A DNA stretch of 64,000 nt from positions 35,700-99,699 of the forward strand of contig CAJXKK010000008.1 of assembly GCA_913055615.1 (NCBI GenBank). Reading direction: 5' to 3'. The notes beneath the pieces were generated by a model. It was given only the letters and a program-made list of their open reading frames with translations. It did not search any database and was not told the origin of the DNA. Within the stretch, counting starts at the first letter, position 1. Each line of letters starts with the position of its first letter. A program made the translations under genes and the position numbers. This DNA comes from an uncultured Ectothiorhodospiraceae bacterium (lineage in GTDB: Bacteria; Pseudomonadota; Gammaproteobacteria; XJ16; Halofilaceae). Below are positions 44,525 through 53,766 of this stretch, one piece after another.

Positions 44525-45967
44525 ATGTTCGAGGCGTTCAACGCGGTCGACCTGGCGCGCTTCCAGTTCGCGTTCACGGTGTCCGCGCACATCATTTTCC
44601 CCGCGTTTTCGATTGGGCTCGCGAGTTACCTCGCCGTGCTCGAGGGGCTGTGGATCTACAAGCGCGATGACGCCTGGCTGACCGTCTTCAATTACTGGAA
44701 GAAGGTCTTCGCGGTCGTCTTCGGTATGGGCGTGGTCTCCGGCATCGTCATGAGCTACCAGTTCGGCACCAACTGGAGCGTGTTCTCCGACAAGACCGGT
44801 CCCATCCTCGGGCCCCTGATGGGCTACGAGGTGCTGTCGGCATTCTTCCTGGAGGCGGGTTTCCTCGGGGTGATGCTGTTCGGCCTGCACCGGGTCGGCT
44901 ACCGGCTGCATTTCTTCGCCACACTCATGGTGGCGATCGGGACGCTGTTTTCGGCGTTCTGGATCCTGTCGGTCAACTCGTGGATGCACACACCGGCGGG
45001 TTTCGGCATCAATGATGCGGGACAGTTCGTGCCGACCGACTGGTGGGCGGCGATCTTCAACCCGTCATTCCCGTATCGCCTCGTGCACATGGTCCTGGCG
45101 GCGTATCTGACGACGGCGTTCGTGGTCGGCGGCGTCGGTGCGTGGCATCTGCTGCGCGACGCCCGCGATCGCGGTGCGCGCATCATGTTTTCCATGGCGA
45201 TGTGGATGGCGCTGATCGTGGCGCCGCTGCAGATCGTCGCGGGTGACTTCCATGGCCTGAATACGCTCGAGCACCAGCCGGCCAAGGTGGCCGCGATGGA
45301 GGGCCATTACGAGACCCACGACGGGGCCCCGTTGATCCTGTTCGGTATCCCCGACGACAGCGCCGGCGAGATGCGCTACAGCCTCGAGATCCCGAAGCTC
45401 GGTTCGATGATCCTGACCCATGAGTGGGATGGGACGGTGCGCGGGCTCAATTCGTTCCCGGCAGATGAGCGCCCGGGCGCCGAGATCGTTTTCTGGACTT
45501 TCCGGATCATGGTCGGACTCGGCTTCGCGATGGTCGCGGTCGGGCTCTGGAGCGCGCTGGCCCGCTGGCGCGGTCGCCTCTTCGAGGGGCGGCGCCTGCA
45601 GTGGGCGGCCGTGCTGATGGCGCCGGCCGGGTTCCTCGCGGTGCTCTGTGGCTGGATCACGACCGAGGTCGGCCGCCAGCCGTGGACGGTGTATGGGCTC
45701 CTGCGTACCAGTGATTCCGCGTCCAGCATGGACGCCTCGGCGGTCGGGATCTCCCTGATCGTGTTCATCGTGGTGTATTTCGCGGTGTTCGGCATGGGGA
45801 CGTACTACTGCCTGCGGCTGATGGCGCAGTCGCCCGACGCGGGTCTCGAGGAGGATCCGTGGCCCACGCGGACCGCGGGGATCGTGCCCGGTCCGGCCTA
45901 TGGCCGCGACTACTATCGCCCAGGTGGCGGTAACCCGGGTGGCGGTGACGATGGAGGGCAGTCGTGA
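44525..45967 (+). CDS. cydA: cytochrome bd quinol oxidase subunit I (CioA-like)
   Basis: 480-residue membrane subunit carrying hemes b558, b595 and d. The N-terminus FQFAFTVSAHIIFPAFSIG holds the first heme histidine (H22); GYEVLSAFFLEAGFLGVMLFG and NSWMHTPAGF follow. The periplasmic Q loop is short, the feature of the cyanide-insensitive CIO branch rather than E. coli CydA. Family members tolerate sulfide and cyanide, which fits its place just after the persulfide genes. The C-terminus is Gly/Asp-rich. The stop codon overlaps cydB. Confidence 0.93.
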   Translation: MFEAFNAVDLARFQFAFTVSAHIIFPAFSIGLASYLAVLEGLWIYKRDDAWLTVFNYWKKVFAVVFGMGVVSGIVMSYQFGTNWSVFSDKTGPILGPLMGYEVLSAFFLEAGFLGVMLFGLHRVGYRLHFFATLMVAIGTLFSAFWILSVNSWMHTPAGFGINDAGQFVPTDWWAAIFNPSFPYRLVHMVLAAYLTTAFVVGGVGAWHLLRDARDRGARIMFSMAMWMALIVAPLQIVAGDFHGLNTLEHQPAKVAAMEGHYETHDGAPLILFGIPDDSAGEMRYSLEIPKLGSMILTHEWDGTVRGLNSFPADERPGAEIVFWTFRIMVGLGFAMVAVGLWSALARWRGRLFEGRRLQWAAVLMAPAGFLAVLCGWITTEVGRQPWTVYGLLRTSDSASSMDASAVGISLIVFIVVYFAVFGMGTYYCLRLMAQSPDAGLEEDPWPTRTAGIVPGPAYGRDYYRPGGGNPGGGDDGGQS

Positions 45968-46971
45968 TGGGTATCGATCTCGCACTCGTCTGGGCCGGAC
46001 TGCTCGCCTTCGCGGTGCTCGCCTATGTCGTGCTGGACGGCTTCGATCTGGGCGTCGGCATCCTGTTCCCGTTGCTGCGCGATCATGGCGAGCAGGATCT
46101 GGCCATGAACTCGGTCGCGCCGGTATGGGACGGCAACGAGACCTGGCTGGTGCTCGGCGGTGGGGGCCTCTTCGCGGTCTTCCCGCTCGCGTACGCCACG
46201 ATCATGCCGGCGCTGTATGCGCCCATTATCGCGATGCTGATGGGCCTGATTTTCCGGGGCGTATCGTTCGAGTTCCGTGCCCGCGCGGACCGCAGCCAGT
46301 TCCTCTGGGATATCGGTTTCCCGGGCGGGTCGATCGTCGCCGCGTTCGCCCAGGGGATCGCGCTGGGCGCCCTCGTTCAGGGCATCGCGGTCGAGGACCG
46401 CGCTTATGCCGGCGGCTGGTGGGACTGGCTGACGCCTTTCAGCCTGCTCACGGGGGCCGCACTGGTGGTCGGCTATGCGCTGCTGGGCGCGACGTGGCTG
46501 GTCATGAAGACCGAGGGACCGCTGGCGGACCATGCCCGGCGGATCGCGCGCCTGACGGGCTGGGGGACGTTCGTCCTGATCGGCCTCGTCAGCCTGATCA
46601 CGCCGTTCCTGAACCCGGTTTACCTGCAACGCTGGTTCGCATGGCCCATGGGGATATTCAGCGTGATCGTGCCGTTGCTGTTGCTCGGCTGTGGCTGGAG
46701 ACTGCATCGCGGTCTGGTCGAGCGGCGCGACGCGACCCCGTTTCTGGCCTCACTGGGTGTGTTCGTGCTCTGCTATATCGGGATCCTGATCAGCTTCTAC
46801 CCCTATATGGTCCCGCCCTCGGTGACGCTGTGGCAGGCGGCGGCGCCGGATGAAAGTCTCGCGTTTCTGCTGGTGGGCGCGCTGGTGCTGATCCCGATCA
46901 TCCTCGCCTATACCGCCTACGCCTACTGGGTGTTCCGCGGCAAAGTCGATCCGGAAGAGGGGTATCACTGA
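45967..46971 (+). CDS. cydB: cytochrome bd quinol oxidase subunit II (CioB-like)
   Basis: 334-residue partner subunit with eight to nine membrane helices. Family sequence includes YVVLDGFDLGVGILFPLLR, VWDGNETWLVLGGGGLFAVFP and ISFYPYMVPPSVTLWQAAAP. It begins at ATG 45967, sharing its A with the cydA stop; GTG 45964 is an alternative. Length 334 fits the CIO group. The stop shares a base with the start of the DUF2474 gene. Confidence 0.93.
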   Translation: MGIDLALVWAGLLAFAVLAYVVLDGFDLGVGILFPLLRDHGEQDLAMNSVAPVWDGNETWLVLGGGGLFAVFPLAYATIMPALYAPIIAMLMGLIFRGVSFEFRARADRSQFLWDIGFPGGSIVAAFAQGIALGALVQGIAVEDRAYAGGWWDWLTPFSLLTGAALVVGYALLGATWLVMKTEGPLADHARRIARLTGWGTFVLIGLVSLITPFLNPVYLQRWFAWPMGIFSVIVPLLLLGCGWRLHRGLVERRDATPFLASLGVFVLCYIGILISFYPYMVPPSVTLWQAAAPDESLAFLLVGALVLIPIILAYTAYAYWVFRGKVDPEEGYH

Positions 46972-47093
46972 TGGGATCGGAGGAGGCTCCACGCTCCGTC
47001 TGGCGGCGGCTGGGCTGGTTTGTCGGTCTGTGGCTGGCGGGGCTCGCAGTGGTGGGGATTATCGCGTATGCGTTGCGGTTGGTGATTCTTTAG
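46971..47093 (+). CDS. DUF2474 mini-subunit of the bd-type (CIO) oxidase
   Basis: A 40-residue protein, MGSEEAPRSVWRRLGWF continuing into one hydrophobic helix (VGLWLAGLAVVGIIAYAL). The Trp-Arg-Arg-Leu-Gly-Trp stretch before the helix is the hallmark of DUF2474 proteins encoded after CIO-type cydAB. By analogy to CydX it probably stabilises the oxidase. Its ATG overlaps the cydB stop (TGATG), so it is the third gene of the operon. Easily missed because of its size. Confidence 0.85.
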   Translation: MGSEEAPRSVWRRLGWFVGLWLAGLAVVGIIAYALRLVIL

Positions 47094-47128
47094 GGCCGAG
47101 GGCCGAGGGCCGAGGGCTGAGGGCTGAG
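47094..47128 (+). repeat. five tandem 7-base units after the bd oxidase operon
   Basis: GGCCGAG three times and GGCTGAG twice, head to tail, starting one base after the DUF2474 stop codon. Copy number of such short units is often variable between strains. A REP-c-like sequence follows at about 47162-47200. Confidence 0.8.
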
Positions 47129-47198
47129 GCGGGTAGCGCCTGGGGCGTGCGATACGGTCGGGGTGTGTCGCGCGCGTTCGCCTTCGGCGACAACGTGC

Positions 47199-47477
47199 CT
47201 ACCGGCTGTGGCGTCCGCCGCGGCGCTGTGGCTGGTCGAGGGGGTAGCCGAGCAGGCGCACGGCGACCGCGGGGTGGGCGTTGGGGAGGTTGCGGCGGTT
47301 CGAGTCGTCGCGCTGTTCCGGTGTCATTGAGCCCCAGGCGGCGATCTCGGCGCGGCTGCGGGCACAACCGATGCAGCGGTCGTGTGCGTCGAGCTGGCAG
47401 ACGCCCACGCAGGGGCTCAGGTCGAGCAGTTCGTCGGGCAGTTCCACGGCGGGGTTGGCGGTGTTTGGATCGGTCAT
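47199..47477 (-). CDS. DUF1289 family cysteine-rich protein
   Basis: 92-residue protein with the DUF1289 cysteine pattern SPCVGVCQLDAHDRCIGCARS (about residues 21-41: Cys-x3-Cys-x7-Cys-x2-Cys), likely a metal or iron-sulfur site, followed by IAAWGSMTPEQRDD. Family function unknown. It begins four bases after ttcA stops on the same strand and is probably cotranscribed. Its C-terminal tail is rich in Arg/Gly and runs up to the REP-c-like repeat. Confidence 0.85.
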   Translation of the reverse strand: MTDPNTANPAVELPDELLDLSPCVGVCQLDAHDRCIGCARSRAEIAAWGSMTPEQRDDSNRRNLPNAHPAVAVRLLGYPLDQPQRRGGRHSR

Positions 47478-47481
47478 CGGC

Positions 47482-48357
47482 TCAGCTCAGTCGGGCGCGG
47501 TCGAACCAGCGCAGGGCGATCGAATCGGGTGTGGCGGAGGCGGTTTCTTTTATGCCCGCCATATCCGGCTCCCGGCCGGTGAAATCGAACAGATTGCGGT
47601 CCGCAAGTTGTGAAGGCCTTACGTCCTGCAGCGCGGAGAACATGGTCTGCGTCCGCCCGGGGGCTTCGCGTTCCCACTCCGCCAGCATGCGCTTGATCTG
47701 CTGGCGCTGCAGGTTTTCCTGTGAGCCGCAGAGATTGCAGGGGATGATCGGGAAATCCCGCAGGTGTGCGTATTTCGCGATGTCGCGCTCGCTTGCATAC
47801 GCGAGCGGTCGAATCAGGACGTTGCGGCCATCGTCGGAGCGCAGTTTCGGCGGCATGGCTTTTAGCTGGCCGCCATGGAACAGGTTGAGGAAGAACGTCT
47901 CGACGATGTCGTCGCGGTGGTGGCCCAGCGCGATCCTGTCGATCCCGTTGCCGGCGGCCCAGGCATAGAGCGCGCCGCGGCGCATCCGCGAGCACAGACC
48001 GCACATCGTATTGCCCTCGGGCACGACGCGCGTGACGACGGAATACGTATCCTGCTCGATGATGTGCCAGTCCACGCCCCGCTCGCGGAAATAATCCGGC
48101 AGGATATGCGCCGGGAAGTCCGGCTGCTTCTGGTCCATATTGACGGCGATCAGTTCGAAACGGATCGGGGCCCGCCGCTGCAGTTCGAGCAGGATGTCCA
48201 GCAGGACATGCGAGTCCTTGCCACCGGACAGGCAGACCATGACGCGCTCGCCGTCGCGGATCATTTCGTAGTCCGCGATCGCCTGACCGACCTGGCGTTT
48301 CAGGCGGCGGTGCAGTTTGCGGGCGTTGACCGAATCGGGCAGCGGGGCGAGCGGCAT
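47482..48357 (-). CDS. ttcA: tRNA 2-thiocytidine biosynthesis protein TtcA
   Basis: 291-residue ATP-dependent enzyme thiolating cytidine 32 of tRNA with an iron-sulfur cluster. The PP-loop SGGKDS is at 44-49; cluster cysteines appear in [10 protein letters not shown] and PCNLCGSQ. The family start [17 protein letters not shown] begins ten residues in. I prefer ATG 48357 over an in-frame ATG at 48405 because a perfect TATAAT (minus strand, 48392-48397) lies between them and would be a -10 for the shorter protein. Its thiolation chemistry fits the nearby sulfur genes, though this may be chance. Confidence 0.9.
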   Translation of the reverse strand: MPLAPLPDSVNARKLHRRLKRQVGQAIADYEMIRDGERVMVCLSGGKDSHVLLDILLELQRRAPIRFELIAVNMDQKQPDFPAHILPDYFRERGVDWHIIEQDTYSVVTRVVPEGNTMCGLCSRMRRGALYAWAAGNGIDRIALGHHRDDIVETFFLNLFHGGQLKAMPPKLRSDDGRNVLIRPLAYASERDIAKYAHLRDFPIIPCNLCGSQENLQRQQIKRMLAEWEREAPGRTQTMFSALQDVRPSQLADRNLFDFTGREPDMAGIKETASATPDSIALRWFDRARLS

Positions 48358-48468
48358 CGTTTTTCCGGGCTGGATCGCGTACAACGGCTCAATTATAGCG
48401 GCCATGGCCTGCGGGGCGAAGCGGCATTGTCAGTCGTGGTCGGAATGGCCTGCTCAGGGAGGTCGGTG

Positions 48469-48777
48469 ATGAAAGTGATGGTGGAGTTGTGTCTGGTGCC
48501 GCTGGGCGTCGGGGTCTCCGTATCCCCTTATGTGCGCGCCTGTCAGGACATTTTGCGCGAGGCCGGCTTCGAGCCGGAGCTGCACGCCTACGGGACCAAT
48601 TTCGAGGGCGAGTGGGAGACGGCGATGGCGGCCGTGCGTCGGTGTCATGAGCGCATCCATGAGATGGGCGCGCCGCGGATCCATTCCACCCTCAAGCTCG
48701 GTACCCGCACGGACCGCGATCAATCCCTCGCGGACAAGGTCGACAGTGTGGGCAGCTCGAACGATCACGAGGACTGA
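48469..48777 (+). CDS. MTH1187/YkoF-type thiamine-binding family protein
   Basis: 102-residue ferredoxin-like-fold protein: VELCLVPLGVGVSVSPYVRACQDILREAG, YGTNFEGEWETAMAAVRRCHERIHEMGAPRI and TLKLGTRTDRDQSLADKVDSV, the usual UPF0045/MTH1187 pattern. Relatives bind thiamine-like ligands; the cellular role is unclear. ATG 48469 has a clear GGGAGGT site. Divergent from ttcA and convergent with cysI, so it is monocistronic. Confidence 0.85.
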   Translation: MKVMVELCLVPLGVGVSVSPYVRACQDILREAGFEPELHAYGTNFEGEWETAMAAVRRCHERIHEMGAPRIHSTLKLGTRTDRDQSLADKVDSVGSSNDHED

Positions 48778-48793
48778 CGCCCGGCCCGTAATT

Positions 48794-50506
48794 TTATACG
48801 TGGTGGAAGTTCCGCCCGGCCGTCGTCGCGTGGACGTAGCCCGCGCGGATCACGAAATCGCCGAACGGCTCGCTGTCCTCGCGTTCCTTCGCATACTGCC
48901 CGATCATCGGTTCGAGTTCCGCCAGGATCTCCTGCTCGCCGATATTCTCGCGGTGCAGCTTGTTCAGGCGTTCGCCATGGAATCCGGCGCCGAGGTACAG
49001 GTTGTATTTGCCCGGCGCCTTGCCCACGAAACCGATCTCACCGAGATATGGCCGGGCGCACCCGTTCGGGCAGCCGGTCATGCGCACGACAATGGCATCA
49101 TCCTGAAGCCCGTAGGCGGCCATCATCTCCTCGATCCGGTCGATCAGTGAGGGCAGGTAGCGCTCCGACTCGGCCATCGCGAGCCCGCAGGTCGGAAAGG
49201 CCACACAAGCCATGGAACTGCGGCGCACGGCCGAGCGGTCGGCGTCGGGATCGACCCCGTGGTCCCTGAGTATCCCTTCGATCCGCCCCCGGTCTTTGTC
49301 CGCCACCTGCGCGATGATCACGTTCTGGTTCGGCGTCATCCGGAATTCACCGTCATGGACCCGTGCGATCTCGCGCAGGGCGCTCAGCATGCGGCGCTCG
49401 CCTTCGTCCTTGATACGCCCGTTCTCGACAAACAGCGTGAAGTGACCGTGCCCATCGGCACCGTCCACCCAGCCGTAGCGGTCGGCGTTCGATTCGAAAT
49501 GGAAGTCGCGCGGGTCTTCGAGTGACCCGCCGAGGCGGCGTTCGATCTCGCCCCGGATCCACTCCGGTCCGTGATCGTCCACGGTGTATTTGAAACGGGC
49601 GTGTTTGCGGTTCACGCGGTCGCCGTAATCGCGTTGCAGAGTGACGACCTGCTCGGCCACGGCGAGTGATTGCTCCGGCCGGCAGAAGGCGATCACGTCG
49701 GCCAGGCGGGGGTAGGTCGCCGTATCGCCGTGGGTCATGCCCATGCCGCCGCCGACGGTAATGTTGAAGCCCGCGAGTTCCCCGTTGTCATCGGTCACGG
49801 CGATGAACCCGAGGCAGTTGGCATAGATGTCGACATCGTTCATCGGCGGCACGGCGACCGCGATCTTGAATTTCCGGGGCAGATAGCGCGCCCCGTAGAT
49901 CGGTTCGAAATCGGGCTCGCCGCCGGCGATCTTCTCGCCATCGAGCCAGATCTCGTGGTAGGCGCTGGTACGCGGCAGCAGGTGGTCGCTGATCCGCTTC
50001 GACCACTCGAATACCTCGGCGTGGATATCCGACGCGTAGGGATTCGGGCTGCACATGACATTGCGGTTGACGTCGCCGCAGGCGGCGATCGTATCGAGCA
50101 GCGTGTCGTTGATGGCGCGCATGGTCGTCTTCAGATCGCGCTTGATGACGCCGTGATACTGAAAGGTCTGCCGCGTGGTGATGCGCAGCGTGGCGTTGGC
50201 GTAGCGCGTGGCGATGTCGTCGAGGGCGAGCCACTGCTGCGGGGTGCAAACGCCAGCGGGCATACGCAGGCGGATCATGAACGAGTAGGCCGGCTCGAGT
50301 TTTTTCTTCTGGCGGGCGGCGCGGAGGTCGCGGTCATCCTGCATATAGCTGCCGTGGAACTTGAGCAGTTTGGTATCCGACTCCGCGATCGCGCCGGTGA
50401 CCGCGTCGGCCAGACCCTCCTCGATGGTGCCGCGCAGGAAGTTGCTGTCGTACTTGATCCGCTCGGTGGGATCGAGTGCGTCGAGATCGATGTCCTGGTC
50501 GCTCAT
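48794..50506 (-). CDS. cysI: assimilatory sulfite reductase hemoprotein subunit
   Basis: 570-residue siroheme-[4Fe-4S] subunit reducing sulfite to sulfide with electrons from CysJ. The two nitrite/sulfite reductase half-domains are present; cluster cysteines read [10 protein letters not shown] and GCPNGCARP. Substrate arginines and lysines are seen in [15 protein letters not shown] 50506 with GAGGA is preferred; GTG 50539 would add eleven residues. The 570-residue length equals E. coli CysI. It follows cysJ on the same strand but after a 333-base gap filled with a repeat, an unusually wide spacing for cysJI. Confidence 0.94.
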   Translation of the reverse strand: MSDQDIDLDALDPTERIKYDSNFLRGTIEEGLADAVTGAIAESDTKLLKFHGSYMQDDRDLRAARQKKKLEPAYSFMIRLRMPAGVCTPQQWLALDDIATRYANATLRITTRQTFQYHGVIKRDLKTTMRAINDTLLDTIAACGDVNRNVMCSPNPYASDIHAEVFEWSKRISDHLLPRTSAYHEIWLDGEKIAGGEPDFEPIYGARYLPRKFKIAVAVPPMNDVDIYANCLGFIAVTDDNGELAGFNITVGGGMGMTHGDTATYPRLADVIAFCRPEQSLAVAEQVVTLQRDYGDRVNRKHARFKYTVDDHGPEWIRGEIERRLGGSLEDPRDFHFESNADRYGWVDGADGHGHFTLFVENGRIKDEGERRMLSALREIARVHDGEFRMTPNQNVIIAQVADKDRGRIEGILRDHGVDPDADRSAVRRSSMACVAFPTCGLAMAESERYLPSLIDRIEEMMAAYGLQDDAIVVRMTGCPNGCARPYLGEIGFVGKAPGKYNLYLGAGFHGERLNKLHRENIGEQEILAELEPMIGQYAKEREDSEPFGDFVIRAGYVHATTAGRNFHHV

Positions 50507-50610
50507 GTAGTCCTCGTAGCGGTTGTCGTCACGCGTCACCTCGCGCTGCTGCGCTCAAGCGGGTGGCGCGCGGATCCGTCGTGATCGTTCAGGTTCGCGC
50601 TCCTGAAAAA

Positions 50611-50806
50611 AGCGGCCTCACGCAGAGCCGCGGAGCACGCGGAGCCGTTCCGGATGAGTCATTCGTCAGTCGCTCCGTTTACGCAACCCGTACCGCCTGC
50701 GAATGAGTCTGCTCACAATGCGTGCGTGCCGTTCGAGGGAGCACCTGTTGAATCTGCGGTGCCCGGCCATCGTGTCTCTGCGCCCTCGGCGGCTCCGCGT
50801 GAATCC
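50611..50806. repeat. inverted CGCAGAG-type modules between cysJ and cysI
   Basis: A forward module (about 50615-50646, CACGCAGAGCCGCGGAG) and an inverted one (about 50773-50805, CTCGGCGGCTCCGCGTGA) flank a unique core of some 125 bases. No ORF is evident. The element sits inside what should be the cysJI operon, so it is expected to be transcribed as a long hairpin. Confidence 0.72.
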
Positions 50807-50839
50807 ATCAGCGTGCGCGGCCCTGGCGGCGGCATGGCG

Positions 50840-52657
50840 TCAGTACACGTCGCGCTGGTAGCGCTTGTCCTTCTGCAGCTGGCCGAGCCACGCGGCGGCG
50901 TCTTCCTGCGAACGGTTGCCGTGTTCGGCGATCACGTCGATCAGGGCCTGATGGACATCGGGGGCCATGTACTCGGCATCGCCGCAGACATAGACGTACG
51001 CGCCCTGCCCGAGCCAGGCGTGAACCTCCGCACCGCGCTCGCGCAGCTTGTCCTGAACATAGACCTTCTCGGACTGGTCGCGGGAGAAGGCGACATCGAC
51101 GCGGTCGAGCATCCCCTGTTCGCGCCAGCGCAGCCAGTCGCGCTGATAGAGGAAGTCGGTGTGGAAATGCTGCTCGCCGAAGAACAGCCAGTTGGCGCCC
51201 TCGGCCCCGCGGTACTCCCGCTCCTCGACGAATGCGCGGAACGGGGCGACGCCGGTTCCCGGGCCGATCATGATGATCGGGGCGCTGTCGTCGTCGGGCA
51301 GTTTGAAGTTCCTGTTGTGGTCGATATACACCGGCAGGGGCGTGTCGTCATCGACCCGGTCCGCGAGCCAGGTGGAGGCCACGCCCTCGCGTTCACGCCC
51401 ATGCGCCTTATAGCGCACGGTGGCGACCGTGAGATGGACCTCATCCGGGTTCGCGTTGTGGCTCGATGCGATCGAGTACAGGCGGGCCGGCAGTTTGCGC
51501 AGGCGGTCGATGAACGACTGCGGCGTGAGGGCCTCGGCGGGCCAGGCCTGGAGCACGTCGATCAACTGGCGACCGTGCATCCATTCTCGCAGGCCATCGC
51601 GGTGATCCTCGGCCAGCAGCGCCTGCAACTCTTCGCCACCGGTGAGTTCGGCCCAGCCCTGGAGGAACGGCCGGGTCAGGGTCGTGATCTCGTAATCGTG
51701 CGTTAGCGCCTCACTGAGGCTCACATCACCGCGCGGGCCGGAGACCGTCTCTTCACCGGAGAAACCGAGTGCGGCGAGCAGGTCTTCGACGTCACGGTCA
51801 CTGTTGCGCGGCAGCACACCAAGAGAATCGCCCGGTTGCCACTCGAGACCGCTGTCTTCGACCGAGACCTCGATGTGACGGGTCTCTTTGCTGGATCCGT
51901 CCGCGTTCAGCACGATGTTGTCGAGTAGCCCGGCCGGGAAGGGGTTCTTCTTCGACCAGCTCGATGCCTCGCCCTGGCTGCCAAGCGGACCGAAGGCGAC
52001 GACGTTCGACGGCGGTGCGTCGAGTTCGGCGACGAACGCCTCGATCGAGCCGTCGATCCATGCCTCGGCGGCATCGTCGAAGTCGACATCGCAGTCGGTG
52101 CGGGGGTGGATACGCGTGCCCCCTAGCGCTTCCAGTCGGCTGTCGAAGTCGCGGCCGGTCTGGCAGAAATGCTCGTAGCTGGTGTCGCCGAGCGCCAGCA
52201 CGGAGAAGCGGGTGTCCTTGAGCGGGGGCGCCTTCTTCGAGCCGACCAGTTCGTGCAGCTCGGCCGCCGTGTCGGGCGGGTCGCCCTCGCCATGCGTGGA
52301 GACTACGACCAACATGCGTTCCGCCGCCTTGAGTTGCGGTTTCCTGGTATCCGCCATGTCGAGCACATGCGCCCGGAAACCGCGCGCCTCGGCCTTCTGC
52401 GCCGCCTGCTGCGCGACCTCTTCGGCATTGCCGGTCTGCGATCCGAACAGGATTGTCAGCTCCGGCGCCTGCGCCGGGGCGGCCGTTGTCTGGGCCTCGG
52501 CGGGCGCACCGGCGGCGCCGGCCGCCGTGAGGCCGGCGAGATAACCGCTCAGCCAGGTGATCTGATCGCCACGCAGATCCGCAACGACGTCACTGAGTCG
52601 CTGCGCCTGCTCGCGGTTCAGCGGGCTGTTGGATTCGGTCAGAAGCGGTTTGGACAT
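50840..52657 (-). CDS. cysJ: sulfite reductase (NADPH) flavoprotein subunit
   Basis: 605-residue diflavin reductase passing electrons from NADPH through FAD and FMN to CysI. An N-terminal flavodoxin domain (about 66-205: ILFGSQTGNAEEVA, STHGEGDPP, LGDTSYEHFCQTG), an Ala-rich linker, then the FAD/NADPH part with ARLYSIASS, GVASTWLA, MIGPGTGVAPFRAF and the terminal aromatic tail KRYQRDVY. Length and order match E. coli CysJ. Upstream (52658-52760) is AT-rich with TATACC and T-runs, a likely promoter; no CysB site could be defined. Confidence 0.95.
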   Translation of the reverse strand: MSKPLLTESNSPLNREQAQRLSDVVADLRGDQITWLSGYLAGLTAAGAAGAPAEAQTTAAPAQAPELTILFGSQTGNAEEVAQQAAQKAEARGFRAHVLDMADTRKPQLKAAERMLVVVSTHGEGDPPDTAAELHELVGSKKAPPLKDTRFSVLALGDTSYEHFCQTGRDFDSRLEALGGTRIHPRTDCDVDFDDAAEAWIDGSIEAFVAELDAPPSNVVAFGPLGSQGEASSWSKKNPFPAGLLDNIVLNADGSSKETRHIEVSVEDSGLEWQPGDSLGVLPRNSDRDVEDLLAALGFSGEETVSGPRGDVSLSEALTHDYEITTLTRPFLQGWAELTGGEELQALLAEDHRDGLREWMHGRQLIDVLQAWPAEALTPQSFIDRLRKLPARLYSIASSHNANPDEVHLTVATVRYKAHGREREGVASTWLADRVDDDTPLPVYIDHNRNFKLPDDDSAPIIMIGPGTGVAPFRAFVEEREYRGAEGANWLFFGEQHFHTDFLYQRDWLRWREQGMLDRVDVAFSRDQSEKVYVQDKLRERGAEVHAWLGQGAYVYVCGDAEYMAPDVHQALIDVIAEHGNRSQEDAAAWLGQLQKDKRYQRDVY

Positions 52658-52836
52658 GCTGCACTCCGCATTGGGTCCGCCGATGGGGCGGTTTTGCGGA
52701 GTTAACGGTATACCGGCGCCGTTAGAATGAAAAAGTCTCGATTTTTATATTGATATTCTATGGAGACCTGACCGATGCCGGCTTCTCCCGTTGGCGTTCC
52801 GGCCTGGGCCTCGTTGCATCACCATTCGGGGATGAC

Positions 52837-53322
52837 TCAGACCGTGCTGCTGACGAGCCTGTGGATCGTTTCCCTTGACAGGGACTCCCGATTCGAGCCG
52901 GTGTGCATATCGTAGAGCGCGCTGATAAGCCGGGCCTTGCGGGCAGCTCCGAGTTCGTGGCCGATATCGTCCAGGACCTGCTCGGAAATCTCGATGATCG
53001 ATTCGAGCAGCTCCCGATCGATCGGCGCGGGTTCGCCGATGGCCGGTTGATCGGACGGTCCACCGCGGCCGGTTGCAACCCATTCGACCGTAGCGCCGCC
53101 CGCTTCGGCGATGGCCAGGATTTTGGTCCGGGTCGGTTCCGTTCGGCCCGCCAGACACTGGCGCAGAAAGGTGTCGGAGACGCCGGCTTTGCGCGCGAAA
53201 GCGCGCACGCTCATGTCCCCGATCAACGCCTCGAGGCGCGCCGGGAACGAGGCCGGGTCGTTCAGACCGGAGGTGCCCGGATACAGAATTTCCTGATCTT
53301 CAATCGTCACGGCAGTTTCCAT
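52837..53322 (-). CDS. phage-repressor-like HTH regulator
   Basis: 161-residue protein with an N-terminal XRE-type helix-turn-helix (about 27-75: FPARLEALIGDMSVRAFARKAGVSDTFLRQCLAGRTEPTRTKILAIAEAGGATVEWVATG) and a helical C-terminus (IDRELLESIIEISEQVLDD ... LISALYDMH). It is organised like Mu-type or lambdoid repressors, with an oligomerisation tail but no visible protease domain. It is divergent from a Ner-like gene across a 165-base spacer with operator-like dyads. Either a domesticated phage switch or a regulator of the neighbouring cysJ. Confidence 0.72.
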   Translation of the reverse strand: METAVTIEDQEILYPGTSGLNDPASFPARLEALIGDMSVRAFARKAGVSDTFLRQCLAGRTEPTRTKILAIAEAGGATVEWVATGRGGPSDQPAIGEPAPIDRELLESIIEISEQVLDDIGHELGAARKARLISALYDMHTGSNRESLSRETIHRLVSSTV

Positions 53323-53505
53323 CAGCCTCCATTTGAGGCGTATCTGTCATTATGAAGTGCTGCGCAGGCGCGTCTGTTATATGGGATTATCACCCATGTG
53401 CCGCCGGAAACGGTATACCTGTCTTGTAACAACCTGATACATTGTCAACGCGACATATAGCGCGATACCCTCGATCTATTCCATTTCGTGACGACAGTGC
53501 ACCCC
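53323..53505. promoter_or_regulatory. divergent HTH switch region
   Basis: AT-rich spacer between two opposed HTH genes. It contains ATGGGattatcaCCCAT (53381-53397) and the perfect TTGTAACAA palindrome (53424-53432), plus TTGTCAAC at 53442. These are candidate operators for one or both regulators. No conventional -10/-35 pair was unambiguous. Confidence 0.5.
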
Positions 53506-53766
53506 ATGACTACGATCGCTGATCCCCAGAGCATCCCTGCCGATCCCGTGCAGCGTAACGAATGGATCAAGTTCCAGTTGCGTATCCGCGGCAGTTCCCT
53601 GTCACAGCTCGCCCGCGAGCTGGGGGTGACACGTCAGGCCGTACGTAACGCGTTGTCCTCGCGCTATCCGCGAATGGAGCGGGTGATCGCCGCCGAGATC
53701 GGCCTCAGTCCGGAAACCATCTGGCCGGAACGTTATCGGGGTGATTCCGCTCGCGGAATCGACTGA
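53506..53766 (+). CDS. Ner/Nlp-like HTH DNA-binding protein
   Basis: 86-residue small regulator whose whole length is a winged HTH of the phage Mu Ner / Nlp (SfsB) family: NEWIKFQLRIRGSSLSQLARELGVTRQAVRNALSSRYPRMERVIAAEIGLSPETIWPERY. Ner in Mu is the early Cro-like repressor, encoded divergently from the c repressor, the same arrangement as here. No transposase or other phage genes follow. ATG 53506 is chosen, but in-frame GTG codons at 53488 and 53497 are possible because none has a clear ribosome binding site. Confidence 0.78.
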   Translation: MTTIADPQSIPADPVQRNEWIKFQLRIRGSSLSQLARELGVTRQAVRNALSSRYPRMERVIAAEIGLSPETIWPERYRGDSARGID

